From Thermodesulfobacteriota bacterium (GTDB taxonomy: Bacteria > Desulfobacterota > DSM-4660 > Desulfatiglandales > Desulfatiglandaceae), in the NCBI GenBank assembly GCA_028278625.1, contig JANQDY010000179.1, positions 1-31,294 on the forward strand: a DNA stretch of 31,294 nt, given 5' to 3'. A program made the translations under genes and the position numbers. Positions 23,795 to 31,294 of the stretch are shown piece after piece (the first letter of the stretch is position 1; every line of letters begins with the position of its first letter). Below the pieces are notes generated by a model. It was not told the DNA's origin. It made no database searches and saw only the letters and a list, made by a program, of their open reading frames with translations.

Positions 23795-24985
23795 GTGGAA
23801 TCAATCGATGCAGTTTATGACGATCGTTATCTGGGACAAATTCATGAGGATGCCCTGCGGGTACTGGAGGAGGTCGGCGTCAAGTGTAAGTCATTAATAA
23901 TCAGACAGATTTTTGAAGACACCGGTTTGGCGGCCTATGACGATACCACCGGACATATTCACATCCTACGGCCCCTGGTGGAGCAGGCACTGTCAACTGC
24001 TCCCAAAAGGGATCAGTACTGGATACCGGAAGATGCCTTCGGCGTGGGGGGGACAGCCCCGTTTGTTTATGACGACGGAAGCGGCCAACTGATACCGCCG
24101 ACCTTTGAACACATGGCCCAAATCGCATCCATTGTTCAGGAAGCCGATGAAGTGGCCTTTATGGCCAGGGGGGTCCTCATTCGCAACGAGGAGGCAACGG
24201 TCATGGACACCCTCATCGAGCATTGTCAAAAGCCCATCTATGTGGCGGCCGTGACCGATGAAGGGATTGCCCGGGCCCAAGCCATTCACAAGCAACGGGG
24301 AGGACTCACCATTCAGTTCTCCATCATCAACAGCCCGCTGAACATTATCGAAAGCATGATGGATCCGTTTTTAAGCTGTGTTCGCAAGGGACTTCCCATC
24401 TATGTTTCCACCATGCCCATGGCAGGCCTTTCAGGACCCTATTCCATGTCCGGCCTTCTGACCCTGACCCATGCCGAAGGATTGTTCGGAATCACCCTCG
24501 CCCAACTGGTGAATTCCGGCATTACGGTCGTTCACGCGGGACTCCCTTCCATTGCCAATATTCAGAAGAATTATGCGGTGGATCTGGGCTTGATCAGCCA
24601 TAATATTGCCAACCTTCTCATGGAAAAGGTCAACAAGCTGCTTGACATCCCGTCCATCCAAACAGCTTGTACCACCAGCCAGGAAAGACCCAATCAAATC
24701 GCTGAAAAAGAGGCCATCGAAGGTTTTGCCATCATGAAGAAATACGGTTTTCATCAAATGAGGCATTGCTTTGGCTTTTTAAGTGAGTTAATATCCTTCT
24801 CCATCGAAAAGCTCAAACGTCATATCGAGCTGTGCAGGGAAACGGGTCCTGAACAGACACCGGTTTTTGAAAGCGAACCCTACGACCCGGAAGGATTCGA
24901 TGTGATTCAACGAAACGGCAGCCAGGCCAATTATATGCGGGATGATCACACCTTGAAAAACACCGGTAAAGCCTTTTTATGTTAG
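23795..24985 (+). CDS. MttB-superfamily methyltransferase-like protein 2
   Basis: 396 residues from a GTG start; AAGGAGG lies 4 nt upstream, which fixes this start. Paralogue of 19957-21174 along its length: FGVGGTAPFVYDD (82-94), STMPMAGLSGPYSMSGLLTL, GITVVHAGLPSIANI, LGLISHNIANLLMEKV, TACTTSQERPNQ, and KYGFHQMRHCFGFL. It is again shorter than typical MttB/MtgB and lacks an internal amber codon. It ends at TAG; the nitrilase gene begins 21 nt later in the same frame. Two different MttB-like proteins in one cluster suggest a heteromer or two successive substrates. No corrinoid protein or activase is visible nearby. Confidence 0.85.
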   Translation: MESIDAVYDDRYLGQIHEDALRVLEEVGVKCKSLIIRQIFEDTGLAAYDDTTGHIHILRPLVEQALSTAPKRDQYWIPEDAFGVGGTAPFVYDDGSGQLIPPTFEHMAQIASIVQEADEVAFMARGVLIRNEEATVMDTLIEHCQKPIYVAAVTDEGIARAQAIHKQRGGLTIQFSIINSPLNIIESMMDPFLSCVRKGLPIYVSTMPMAGLSGPYSMSGLLTLTHAEGLFGITLAQLVNSGITVVHAGLPSIANIQKNYAVDLGLISHNIANLLMEKVNKLLDIPSIQTACTTSQERPNQIAEKEAIEGFAIMKKYGFHQMRHCFGFLSELISFSIEKLKRHIELCRETGPEQTPVFESEPYDPEGFDVIQRNGSQANYMRDDHTLKNTGKAFLC

Positions 24986-25006
24986 AATGGAGAATCGGAT
25001 TCCCAG

Positions 25007-25942
25007 ATGAAAGTCGCCATTTTTCAAACAGCGCCCCTTTTGCTGGACATTCAAGCCAATCTGGAGGTCGTCCTCGAAAAAATCGTGGAGGCAAAGAAGG
25101 CGGGAGTATCTCTCATTGTTTTTCCTGAATTGACGCTCACCGGCTACTTTGTTGGACAACGATATCACGAAGTGGCGCTCAGGATGGATTCAGAAGAGAT
25201 AAAAGAGATCGTCAAGGCGACCAGAGGAACAGCGGCCGTGGTCGGGTTCATTGAAGAGTCCCTTTCCATGAACTTCTATAATTCGGCATTGGTGGCCGTT
25301 GACGGCGAATCCCTCTTCGCATACCGAAAGCTGAATCTGCCCAACTACGGTGTATTTGAAGAAAGGAAGTACTTTTCTCCAGGCAAACGGGTGCCGGTTT
25401 TTACACTGCAAGACCTCAACTTTTCGGTTTTTATCTGTAACGATCTCTGGCATCCCTCACTACCCTATCTCGGGGTCGCACAAAAGGCGGACGTCTTTAT
25501 TACCATGTTCAATTCCACCCAAGGGTCCATGGGGACCGAGTTCTCCAATATTGAGAGCTGGAGCATCATCAACAAGTTCTATTCACGCATTTTCGGTATC
25601 TACAATCTCTGTGCCAATCGCGTGGGCGAGGAAGTTTGGAGCGAGCGGCATTCCATGCTGGCGGCCGAACACCCCCAGGAAGACTGGCCCCTTTCCCAAA
25701 CCATGACGGAAGAGAGAAAATCATTCAAGTTCTGGGGAGGGAGCGAAATCATCAATCCATTCGGCCAACAGGAAGCCAAAGCGGCCTATCATGAAGAAGA
25801 CGTGATTTACGGTGAAATTTCAAGAAAACTGCTTCGCCAAAAAAGAATCCTGCTCCCATACCTCAGAAACGATGACCCTTATTTTACCCACCGGGAACTT
25901 CAACGAATCCTCTATTCAAAGAGTGATAATTTGATCACTTAA
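25007..25942 (+). CDS. Nitrilase-superfamily carbon-nitrogen hydrolase (amidase)
   Basis: 311 residues. The Glu-Lys-Cys triad is visible: Glu41 in VFPELTLTGY, Lys108 in YRKLNLPNYGVF, Cys144 in FICNDLWHP. The EERKYFSPG segment resembles the glutaminase domain of NAD synthetases and N-carbamoylputrescine-type amidases, but no NAD-synthetase domain is attached. It hydrolyses an amide or carbamoyl bond, or uses ammonia release in a partner reaction. It follows MttB-like 2 by 21 nt with a distant GGAG, so it is likely the last gene of the cluster. With AsnB in the same locus, it may remove an amide that AsnB makes, or supply the substrate. That link is inferred. Confidence 0.88.
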   Translation: MKVAIFQTAPLLLDIQANLEVVLEKIVEAKKAGVSLIVFPELTLTGYFVGQRYHEVALRMDSEEIKEIVKATRGTAAVVGFIEESLSMNFYNSALVAVDGESLFAYRKLNLPNYGVFEERKYFSPGKRVPVFTLQDLNFSVFICNDLWHPSLPYLGVAQKADVFITMFNSTQGSMGTEFSNIESWSIINKFYSRIFGIYNLCANRVGEEVWSERHSMLAAEHPQEDWPLSQTMTEERKSFKFWGGSEIINPFGQQEAKAAYHEEDVIYGEISRKLLRQKRILLPYLRNDDPYFTHRELQRILYSKSDNLIT

Positions 25943-25979
25943 GGGAATTTTTTTCACCTTTTGAAAAACTGCCGAAAGC

Positions 25980-26846
25980 TCATGACGCATACCGGATGCC
26001 GGTTACAGTGATCTTCAAACGATCATTCCGCGTGCCCACATGGATCACCCCTTCCGTCACGCTTTTGGGGACCTGAAAACCGCCGAACCGGGTCCAGTCC
26101 GAATAGGTGCAATACCACCGGTAGATGTTTAGGGCGGGCATGGCCCCATCTTCCACTGTGAACATAAATGGTGCGCCACTGCTCTTCCAGAATGTGAAGA
26201 TGCCGCTTACCGTCATATCGCCATCCCTAAACCGCACCCTGGCCTGGGTTACCTCCGGCTGTTTCGATGTCATCGGTTCCCAGGAAATTCCGTCGCCGGG
26301 TAGCAGGGCCGTGGGATACCAGACCGCCTCTCCCAACCAACGGACCATCAGATACGCCTTCATCTCGAGGCCGCGGTTCTCAAAGGCCGGAATTAGACCC
26401 CAGAGATATGCCGTTGTCTCGCCTTTGTCGTCAAGCCACGTGGTCAAAATCATCAACCGGGTAAAAGGCCAGTGTTCGGCATCACCGGCCCAGATCATCC
26501 GGGGAGGGTAGCCAGAGACATATTGGACCGCTTTGTACGGCTTAAAGCTGGCCTCATCATGAATACGGATCTCCCCCTGTTGTCCTATCCTGGCGCTTTT
26601 GATTCGGGTACCTTTGGCCGGCATGGCCCTTTGAAGGTATTTTCGAACCGGTTCGGGGAGGGATAAGAGATCTTTCACATCATATGGGGCCGTCTCCGTT
26701 TGGAACTCTCTGCCACGGAAATCATCGAGTGCTTCCCCCGTAAGGCGCGCAAAGTTCTTTTCCCCCTGCCAGCCCGCCACCCTAAGACCGATTGCCATCA
26801 ACAGCAGCAGTAATACAACGGCATATAGAACCTTCCGTTTCTTCAT
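25980..26846 (-). CDS. DUF6544-like membrane-anchored/exported protein
   Basis: 288 residues. Residues 6-25 (VLYAVVLLLLLMAIGLRVAG) form a signal anchor. The rest matches what I know as the DUF6544 (or DUF6920) pattern: LSLPEPVRKYLQRAMP, IGQQGEIRIHDEASFKPYKA, VQYVSGYPPRMIWAGD, YLMVRWLGEAVWYPTALLPG, and a C-terminal GGFQVPKSVTEGVIHVG. The molecular function of the family is unknown; it is probably periplasmic. It is convergent with the amidase cluster (37 nt apart) and divergent from the TudS-YbgA gene. Confidence 0.72.
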   Translation of the reverse strand: MKKRKVLYAVVLLLLLMAIGLRVAGWQGEKNFARLTGEALDDFRGREFQTETAPYDVKDLLSLPEPVRKYLQRAMPAKGTRIKSARIGQQGEIRIHDEASFKPYKAVQYVSGYPPRMIWAGDAEHWPFTRLMILTTWLDDKGETTAYLWGLIPAFENRGLEMKAYLMVRWLGEAVWYPTALLPGDGISWEPMTSKQPEVTQARVRFRDGDMTVSGIFTFWKSSGAPFMFTVEDGAMPALNIYRWYCTYSDWTRFGGFQVPKSVTEGVIHVGTRNDRLKITVTGIRYAS

Positions 26847-26926
26847 GCGTTATCCCCAAGCCCTAAACTTTGTGCGTGACCTTTTCTAACATAGAAAACC
26901 TTTGCTGTCACTCTGCGGGAGAAGGG

Positions 26927-26956
26927 TTTACACTGATCCCCCAAAGCTGATATCAT
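26927..26956 (+). promoter_or_regulatory. Sigma70-like promoter for the TudS-YbgA gene
   Basis: TTTACA (26927-26932) and TATCAT (26951-26956) with an 18-nt spacer. Transcription would begin near 26963, after the ATG at 26955, which supports translation from GTG 26994. Confidence 0.5.
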
Positions 26957-26993
26957 GGGTATGTCAAAAAACCCTTCGATAGAGAGGAGATCC

Positions 26994-27944
26994 GTGGAAG
27001 ACCGCATCAAACTCGGTGTCAGTGCCTGCCTCATGGGGGAGAATGTCCGCTACGACGGCGGCCATAAGCTGGATCGTTTCATTCGGGATACCTTGGGTGA
27101 ATATGTGGAGTTGGTTCCCGTATGCCCGGAGGTGGAGTGCGGTATGCCCGTGCCAAGGGAAGCCATGCGGTTGGTGGGAGACATCCCATCGCCAAAACTG
27201 CTCACCATACACTCCCTTAAAGACATGACAAAACAGATGGTTGACTGGGCCAACACCAAAGTTTTGGCGCTGGAGTCAGAAAACCTTTGCGGCTTCATTT
27301 TCAAAAGCAACTCTCCTTCCAGCGGCATGGAGCGGGTCAAGGTTTACAATGAAAAAGGGATGCCCGTAAAAAAGGGGACCGGACTCTTTGCCAGAGCCTT
27401 CATGGATCATTTTCCCCTCCTGCCCACGGAAGATGATGGCCGCCTTCACGATCCACGGCTGAGAGAGAATTTCATTGAAAGCATTTTCGCCTTGAAACGA
27501 TGGCGCAACGCCAAAAAAGAGGGCCTTACCCTGGGAAACCTGGTCGCTTTTCACACCCGTCTCAAACTTCAGCTGATGAGCCACAGCATTGTGGCGTATC
27601 GGGCCATGGGAAAACTGGTGGCAAGCGGCAAGGAACACCCGGTGAAGGACCTCTACCATCAGTACGAAACCTTTTTTATCAAGGCGCTCAGGCTCAAATG
27701 CACGGTCAAAAAACATACCAACGTTCTGCAGCACATGATGGGCTATTTCAAGAAACGATTGTCCCCCGATGAGAAGCAGGAACTGCTGGATATCATCTTC
27801 GATTATCACAACGGGCAAACGCCCCTTGTGGTACCGCTCACCCTCTTCAACCATTATGTTCGAAAGTACAATGAAAACTATCTAAAGGAACAGACATACC
27901 TGAACCCGCATCCCACGGCGCTCAAACTCCGAAACCATGCCTGA
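26994..27944 (+). CDS. DUF523-DUF1722 fusion (TudS desulfidase-like + YbgA)
   Basis: 316 residues. GTG 26994 is chosen: GAGGAG precedes it by 4 nt and the protein then begins as the family does (LGVSACLMGENVRYDGGHK). ATG 26955 would add 13 residues without a ribosome site. Residues 5-150 are DUF523, the TudS thiouracil desulfidase family, which binds a [4Fe-4S] cluster through three Cys. Here Cys12 (SACLMG) and Cys44 (PVCPEVECG) are present, but the usual SPSCG reads SPSSG (Ser110); Cys48 or Cys99 (LCGF) might substitute. Residues 185-300 are DUF1722 (HTRLKLQLMSHSIVAYRAMG, CTVKKHTNVLQHMMGYFKK). The fusion is common in bacteria. Likely desulfuration of a thio-nucleobase or similar; uncertain because of the missing Cys. 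Confidence 0.85.
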   Translation: MEDRIKLGVSACLMGENVRYDGGHKLDRFIRDTLGEYVELVPVCPEVECGMPVPREAMRLVGDIPSPKLLTIHSLKDMTKQMVDWANTKVLALESENLCGFIFKSNSPSSGMERVKVYNEKGMPVKKGTGLFARAFMDHFPLLPTEDDGRLHDPRLRENFIESIFALKRWRNAKKEGLTLGNLVAFHTRLKLQLMSHSIVAYRAMGKLVASGKEHPVKDLYHQYETFFIKALRLKCTVKKHTNVLQHMMGYFKKRLSPDEKQELLDIIFDYHNGQTPLVVPLTLFNHYVRKYNENYLKEQTYLNPHPTALKLRNHA

Positions 27945-28052
27945 ATATGCCTTTGCACCCAAAGCGATCCTGAACCTTTTTCCGGTGGCGGCCCCTAGAA
28001 CGGGGCGGAAGCCTGGACGGAAAAATGGTATAACCACCATAAGGAAAAACCG

Positions 28053-29000
28053 ATGATCAAAAAGAAACCCTTTGGAGAGGATCTGAAGGCCCAGCTTAAA
28101 GCAGCGGCCAAAGACAGACTCTATCACTTTACCCTTTCTGGCGGCACCATCCGCGGGGAAGTCCTGCACGGAACCCGATTGGTAAACGAAATGCGCGGCA
28201 ATCACGAGCTGGGGATTCTGGAAACCCTTGTTTTGGGACATGCCTACATGGCGGCCGCATTGATGTCCGGGAATTTGAAGGGAGATGAACGGATCGGGCT
28301 GAAAATTGACTGCAACGGCCCCATCAAAGGGTTTCATGTGGAGGCCAACGCTTATGGCGAAGTCAGGGGATACCTTAGAAGAGTTCCCATCCCCATTGAC
28401 AAGCCCCTTGAGAGTTTCGATCTGTCACCATTTTTCGGAACCGGCCTTCTATCTGTCATCAAGTTATTTCGAGAATCAAAACAACCCTTTACAGGACAGG
28501 TTGAACTGAAACACGGCAGCCTGGCCAAGGCACTTGCCGATTACTACGCCACCTCGGAACAAACCCCCACCGCCTTTAACCTGAGCATCAAGTTTGATTC
28601 CCATGGAGATGTTATCGGTGCCGGCGGCCTCATGCTGCAGGTCATGCCAGGGGCTGGCGATGCGATCATCGATGATCTCGAAAACATGGTGTCCCGCCTC
28701 CCATCCATCGGCGCCTCACTCTCCGAAGGGAAAAAACCGGTTGAGCTGATCATGGAGAATTTTGAAGCGCTGAACCCTCAATTCCTGGGAGACACCAGGG
28801 TCGAATTCATGTGTCACTGTACAAAAGACCGGGTAAAATCAATGCTCAAAATGCTCTCTGATGCTGACTTGACGGATATGGCCGACAAGGGTCCTTTTCC
28901 CATTGAAGTCAAATGCCACCATTGCGCCACGTCCTACCACTTCGGCAAAAATGAAATCGACGAAGCCGTTCACGAGAAAAGGATCAGCCATCCTGAATAG
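28053..29000 (+). CDS. hslO: Redox-regulated chaperone Hsp33
   Basis: 315 residues, ATG with AAGGAAA upstream. The N-terminal domain shows HELGILETLVLGHAYMAAAL, LKIDCNGPIKGFHVEANAYG and VRGYLR. The C-terminal zinc switch has CxC (Cys254, Cys256 in FMCHCTK) and CxxC (Cys288, Cys291 in VKCHHCATSYHF), all four ligands intact. Hsp33 is a cytoplasmic holdase activated by oxidative unfolding. Its last 17 bp overlap the 3' end of the convergent rbgA gene. A GCCCC/GGGGC hairpin lies in the 108-bp gap before it (about 27990-28005), without a clear U-run. Confidence 0.95.
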   Translation: MIKKKPFGEDLKAQLKAAAKDRLYHFTLSGGTIRGEVLHGTRLVNEMRGNHELGILETLVLGHAYMAAALMSGNLKGDERIGLKIDCNGPIKGFHVEANAYGEVRGYLRRVPIPIDKPLESFDLSPFFGTGLLSVIKLFRESKQPFTGQVELKHGSLAKALADYYATSEQTPTAFNLSIKFDSHGDVIGAGGLMLQVMPGAGDAIIDDLENMVSRLPSIGASLSEGKKPVELIMENFEALNPQFLGDTRVEFMCHCTKDRVKSMLKMLSDADLTDMADKGPFPIEVKCHHCATSYHFGKNEIDEAVHEKRISHPE

Positions 29001-29835
29001 GCATCTCCAGCGTAATCCTGCCCAGCTTCCCTTTTCTGAAATCGCCCAGAACAATGCGGGAAACACGCATGCGGTCGATACCATGATGCTTTTGAATGCA
29101 TCCCCTTTTGCGGGCGATTTCCTCTATAACCTCAAAAGCCTCCTTGCCCGTCACCTCGATACCGTAGCGATCCGCCAAACCCTCTGGAGCAAGGGAGATC
29201 AACCACGTTAGTAATGTGAGAGAAAGGGTTTCGAGATCCAGGACCTCATCTTTTACGGCCCCCACCATGGCCAGCTTTTCATAGGTCTCTTCATCCTCCC
29301 TCGGCCACAGGATTCCGGGCGTATCCAAGAGTTCCAGACCCTTGGGTGAGGTTACCCGTTGCTTGACCCTCGTAACCCCCGGTTTATTGGCGATCCGCGC
29401 CTTTTTCTTACCGGCCACCGCATTGATGAGCGTCGATTTTCCCACGTTGGGAATTCCAACGACCATGGCCTTGACCGCACTTTTTTGCCCCTTGAGGGAG
29501 CGCAGCCCCGATTTTCCGGCTTTGACCGTTCCCCGGGCAGTGGCAACCAGGTGCTTAATGCCGGTCCCCTGGGAGGCGTTGACCCTCAGGGCCCTAAAAC
29601 CGCTCTTTACAAAATGGTCAATCCACTTTCCATCCTTTATTTCATCGCTGAGATCACATTTGTTTAAAACCACAATTCTGGGCTTTTGATGAATGACCCG
29701 ATCAATTTGGGGATCCCGACTGGAAAGGGGTATTCGCGCATCCAAGACCTCCAGAATCACATCCGCATATTTGAGGTTTTCCCGCAAAACCGCCTCAGAT
29801 GAGCGCATGTGCTTTGGAAACCAGTTAATGGGCAT
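28984..29835 (-). CDS. rbgA: Ribosome biogenesis GTPase RbgA/YlqF
   Basis: 283 residues. The start chosen is the ATG at 29833-29835 (MPINWFPKHM, the usual family start) with GGTGGAG upstream; an earlier in-frame start adds 11 unlikely residues. The GTPase motifs are circularly permuted: G4 NKCD (58-61) and NAS (86-88) precede G1 GIPNVGKST (127-135), then the G2/switch region NKPGVTR and G3 DTPGIL (171-176). The C-terminal helical domain binds 23S rRNA in Bacillus RbgA, which matures the 50S subunit. Convergent, with a 17-bp overlap with hslO. Confidence 0.94.
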   Translation of the reverse strand: MPINWFPKHMRSSEAVLRENLKYADVILEVLDARIPLSSRDPQIDRVIHQKPRIVVLNKCDLSDEIKDGKWIDHFVKSGFRALRVNASQGTGIKHLVATARGTVKAGKSGLRSLKGQKSAVKAMVVGIPNVGKSTLINAVAGKKKARIANKPGVTRVKQRVTSPKGLELLDTPGILWPREDEETYEKLAMVGAVKDEVLDLETLSLTLLTWLISLAPEGLADRYGIEVTGKEAFEVIEEIARKRGCIQKHHGIDRMRVSRIVLGDFRKGKLGRITLEMPIQDG

Positions 29836-29998
29836 TATAAAACTCCACCAAATTTGTATTCCAGACATTTACAAACCGAAAGTATATCAATAAAGCATAT
29901 TTGGATCGCAAGCACAAGCTTGGTTACCCAAACCTGGAATTCCGATATAAGGATTAAACGAATAACGGCGTTGGCGAAAGAAAGCGCGGCGGCCTGGA

Positions 29999-31294
29999 TC
30001 AGGATTTTTTTGTTATGGTCTCGCTCGTGTATTTCGCATAGACTTGTTCCCGGGTGATATTCAGTTCCTTTGCGATGTCGTGAACCGGGACATTCGCCAG
30101 CATAAAGACTTCATGGGATGGAAAAATTCCAAAGTGCTGGCCTACAAAAACAATCAACTTGTTTCGGTTGATGACCTTCAACTTTCGGCGGTACATTTCC
30201 CATGTGCTGTGTTTGCCCAGAGCCACCAATTGTAGTTGCTCTTCCTGCCATTTTAAGAAGGCAGTGGTAAGGGCTTTTAGGGCCATGGCCATATACGCCT
30301 GAACATAGACCCCCTCTGTGGTCTTTTTGGGAGGGTGCTGGAAGTGCCAGTTTTGTTTAACTTCTCGGAAAAGCTTGTTTTCCATGAGACTGCGGTCATC
30401 ATACCGGTCAAAGGTGACAAAAGGATCTTTGACATCCATATTCGTCACAAACACAACCTGCTTTTCGAGTGGAGGGGCTTTGTTGTTCCATGATTTGACA
30501 ACGACCGCATTTAAAGGAATCGGCTCAAAGTCTTTCCTGGCGGTACTGGCGTTTGAACCATCGGGATTGAACCAGTCGCAGGTCAAGAGATCCGGAACAC
30601 CCACCAGGGTGGTGATAACTTTTTCCATGTATCTTTTCTTGCCATAGCCATGAACGACTTCAACTTCACGATCAACAGGAGGAAAGCTTTCACAGTCTAA
30701 AGCCAACTGGCGGGCATCCCTGGCTGCCTCCATACTCCTTTTAAGAGGAATGACAAATTCGATTCCCTGCTGATCGATGTCGTAGAGGACTTTACCGTCA
30801 AGGAATCCCCGATCAATTACCAATGAATCGATGACACTGGATTCCTTAACATTTTCTTTGGCCTGTTCCAGCACCGCCAAGACGTGCAAATTGTCAGGCT
30901 TTTCAATCGTATCGATCTTGATGGCCAGGGGAATGCCGGTCTTGATTTCATAAATGGCCCAGACTTTCCACCCATACAGGGTGACACGGACGCTTTTGAG
31001 TTCCCCATTTTTTCGATACCCGCGAGCCTGGACCTTGACGTCTCGTGTGACGGAACCGCATCCCTTGAATTTGCTGGTGGTTTCATACAAGGTGCAATCG
31101 CAAGCGGCATGAATCATTTTGGGAAAAATACCCTGCTTTGCCAATTGCTGAATGCACCGGTTAAAGAAATTTTCGATTCGTCTGGGGGTAATGGTGACAA
31201 TATGGTTTGCGACCGTATCCACGCACAGGGAGCCTCTGATTTGGGGCGGGGGTGTTTTCCGAAGTTTGGTTCCCCGGTCACAACTTCCGTTTCT
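29999..31294 (-). mobile_element. IS4-type DDE transposase, 5' end outside window
   Basis: The frame is open from the stop at 29999-30001 to the window edge (at least 431 residues). A GTG at 31222 is available but is probably internal, because 24 further in-frame codons precede it. DDE residues: Asp in AACDCTLYETTSKF, Asp in SLVIDRGFLDGKVLYD, and Glu in LMENKLFREVKQNWHFQHPP, matching the IS4-like Y/R-E-K signature area. The C-terminal tail (NVPVHDIAKELNITREQVYA) looks like a small helix-turn-helix. The downstream IS end should lie between about 29880 and 29998; I could not fix the terminal repeat because the other end is missing. No flanking gene is visibly broken. Confidence 0.85.

Noticed and set aside
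22857..23804. 315-codon open frame antisense to the MBL-fold gene
   Set aside because: The plus strand has a recognisable MBL protein with zinc motifs and good neighbours; the antisense frame has no family pattern and no ribosome site.
24983..25006. Amber (TAG) readthrough fusing MttB-like 2 to the in-frame nitrilase, as with pyrrolysine
   Set aside because: Pyrrolysine in MttB is internal; both paralogues here end at equivalent positions with TAG, and the nitrilase begins normally with MKVAIFQTAP.
27276..27854. 192-codon minus-strand frame inside the TudS-YbgA gene
   Set aside because: It is antisense to well-recognised DUF523 and DUF1722 domains.

Overview
The window looks like a chromosomal segment of a strictly or facultatively anaerobic Desulfobacterota (deltaproteobacterial) bacterium. 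This is inferred from gene content: MttB-superfamily methyltransferases, a UGA-encoded selenoprotein, ECF sigma factors with a C-terminal Cys motif, an HDOD protein and a DUF523/DUF1722 (TudS/YbgA-type) protein. No rRNA, tRNA or CRISPR array was recognised. One IS4-type transposase lies at the right edge.

Layout. (1) 1-2645, minus strand: two tandem pentein-fold (amidinotransferase/guanidino-hydrolase-like) genes, the first cut by the window edge, preceded by a four-helix membrane protein and a small helical protein. (2) 2819-5280, plus strand, divergent: a regulator-like protein (winged-helix-type N-terminus, TolB/FlgO-like middle, TPR C-terminus), translationally coupled to a rhodanese-ferritin fusion. 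The rhodanese catalytic Cys codon is an in-frame TGA followed by a good bSECIS-type hairpin, so this is very likely a selenoprotein. The shared upstream region carries a perfect 9-bp palindrome and a third copy of its half-site. (3) 5537-8341: an ECF sigma factor, a degenerate receiver-domain protein, and a divergent LysR regulator with a visible promoter/operator. (4) 8710-13817: envelope-type genes. These are an exported HExxH plus von Willebrand A protein whose last VWA portion is split into a second exported ORF, a membrane-anchored periplasmic amidase_2 protein, and an actin-like ATPase. (5) 13940-16726: an HDOD protein, a second paralogous ECF sigma factor, a TIGR04076 protein, and a Rieske-fold protein lacking one canonical His ligand.

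(6) 16733-25942 is the most coherent accessory block. It holds an OpuC/ProU-like betaine/choline-type ABC importer (ATPase plus a permease-binding-protein fusion) and a divergent MarR regulator. Behind a strong sigma70-like promoter and a structured leader follow MttB-like 1, AsnB, a terminator, a PhnP/PqqB-like metallo-beta-lactamase, MttB-like 2 and a nitrilase-superfamily amidase. The two MttB paralogues are short and have no corrinoid protein beside them. I infer a pathway for uptake and conversion of a quaternary amine or betaine-like compound with an amidation/de-amidation step; the substrate is unknown.

(7) 25980-29835 is housekeeping-like: a DUF6544-like protein, a TudS-YbgA fusion, Hsp33 and the RbgA/YlqF GTPase. 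(8) 29999-31294 is the transposase, open at the window edge.
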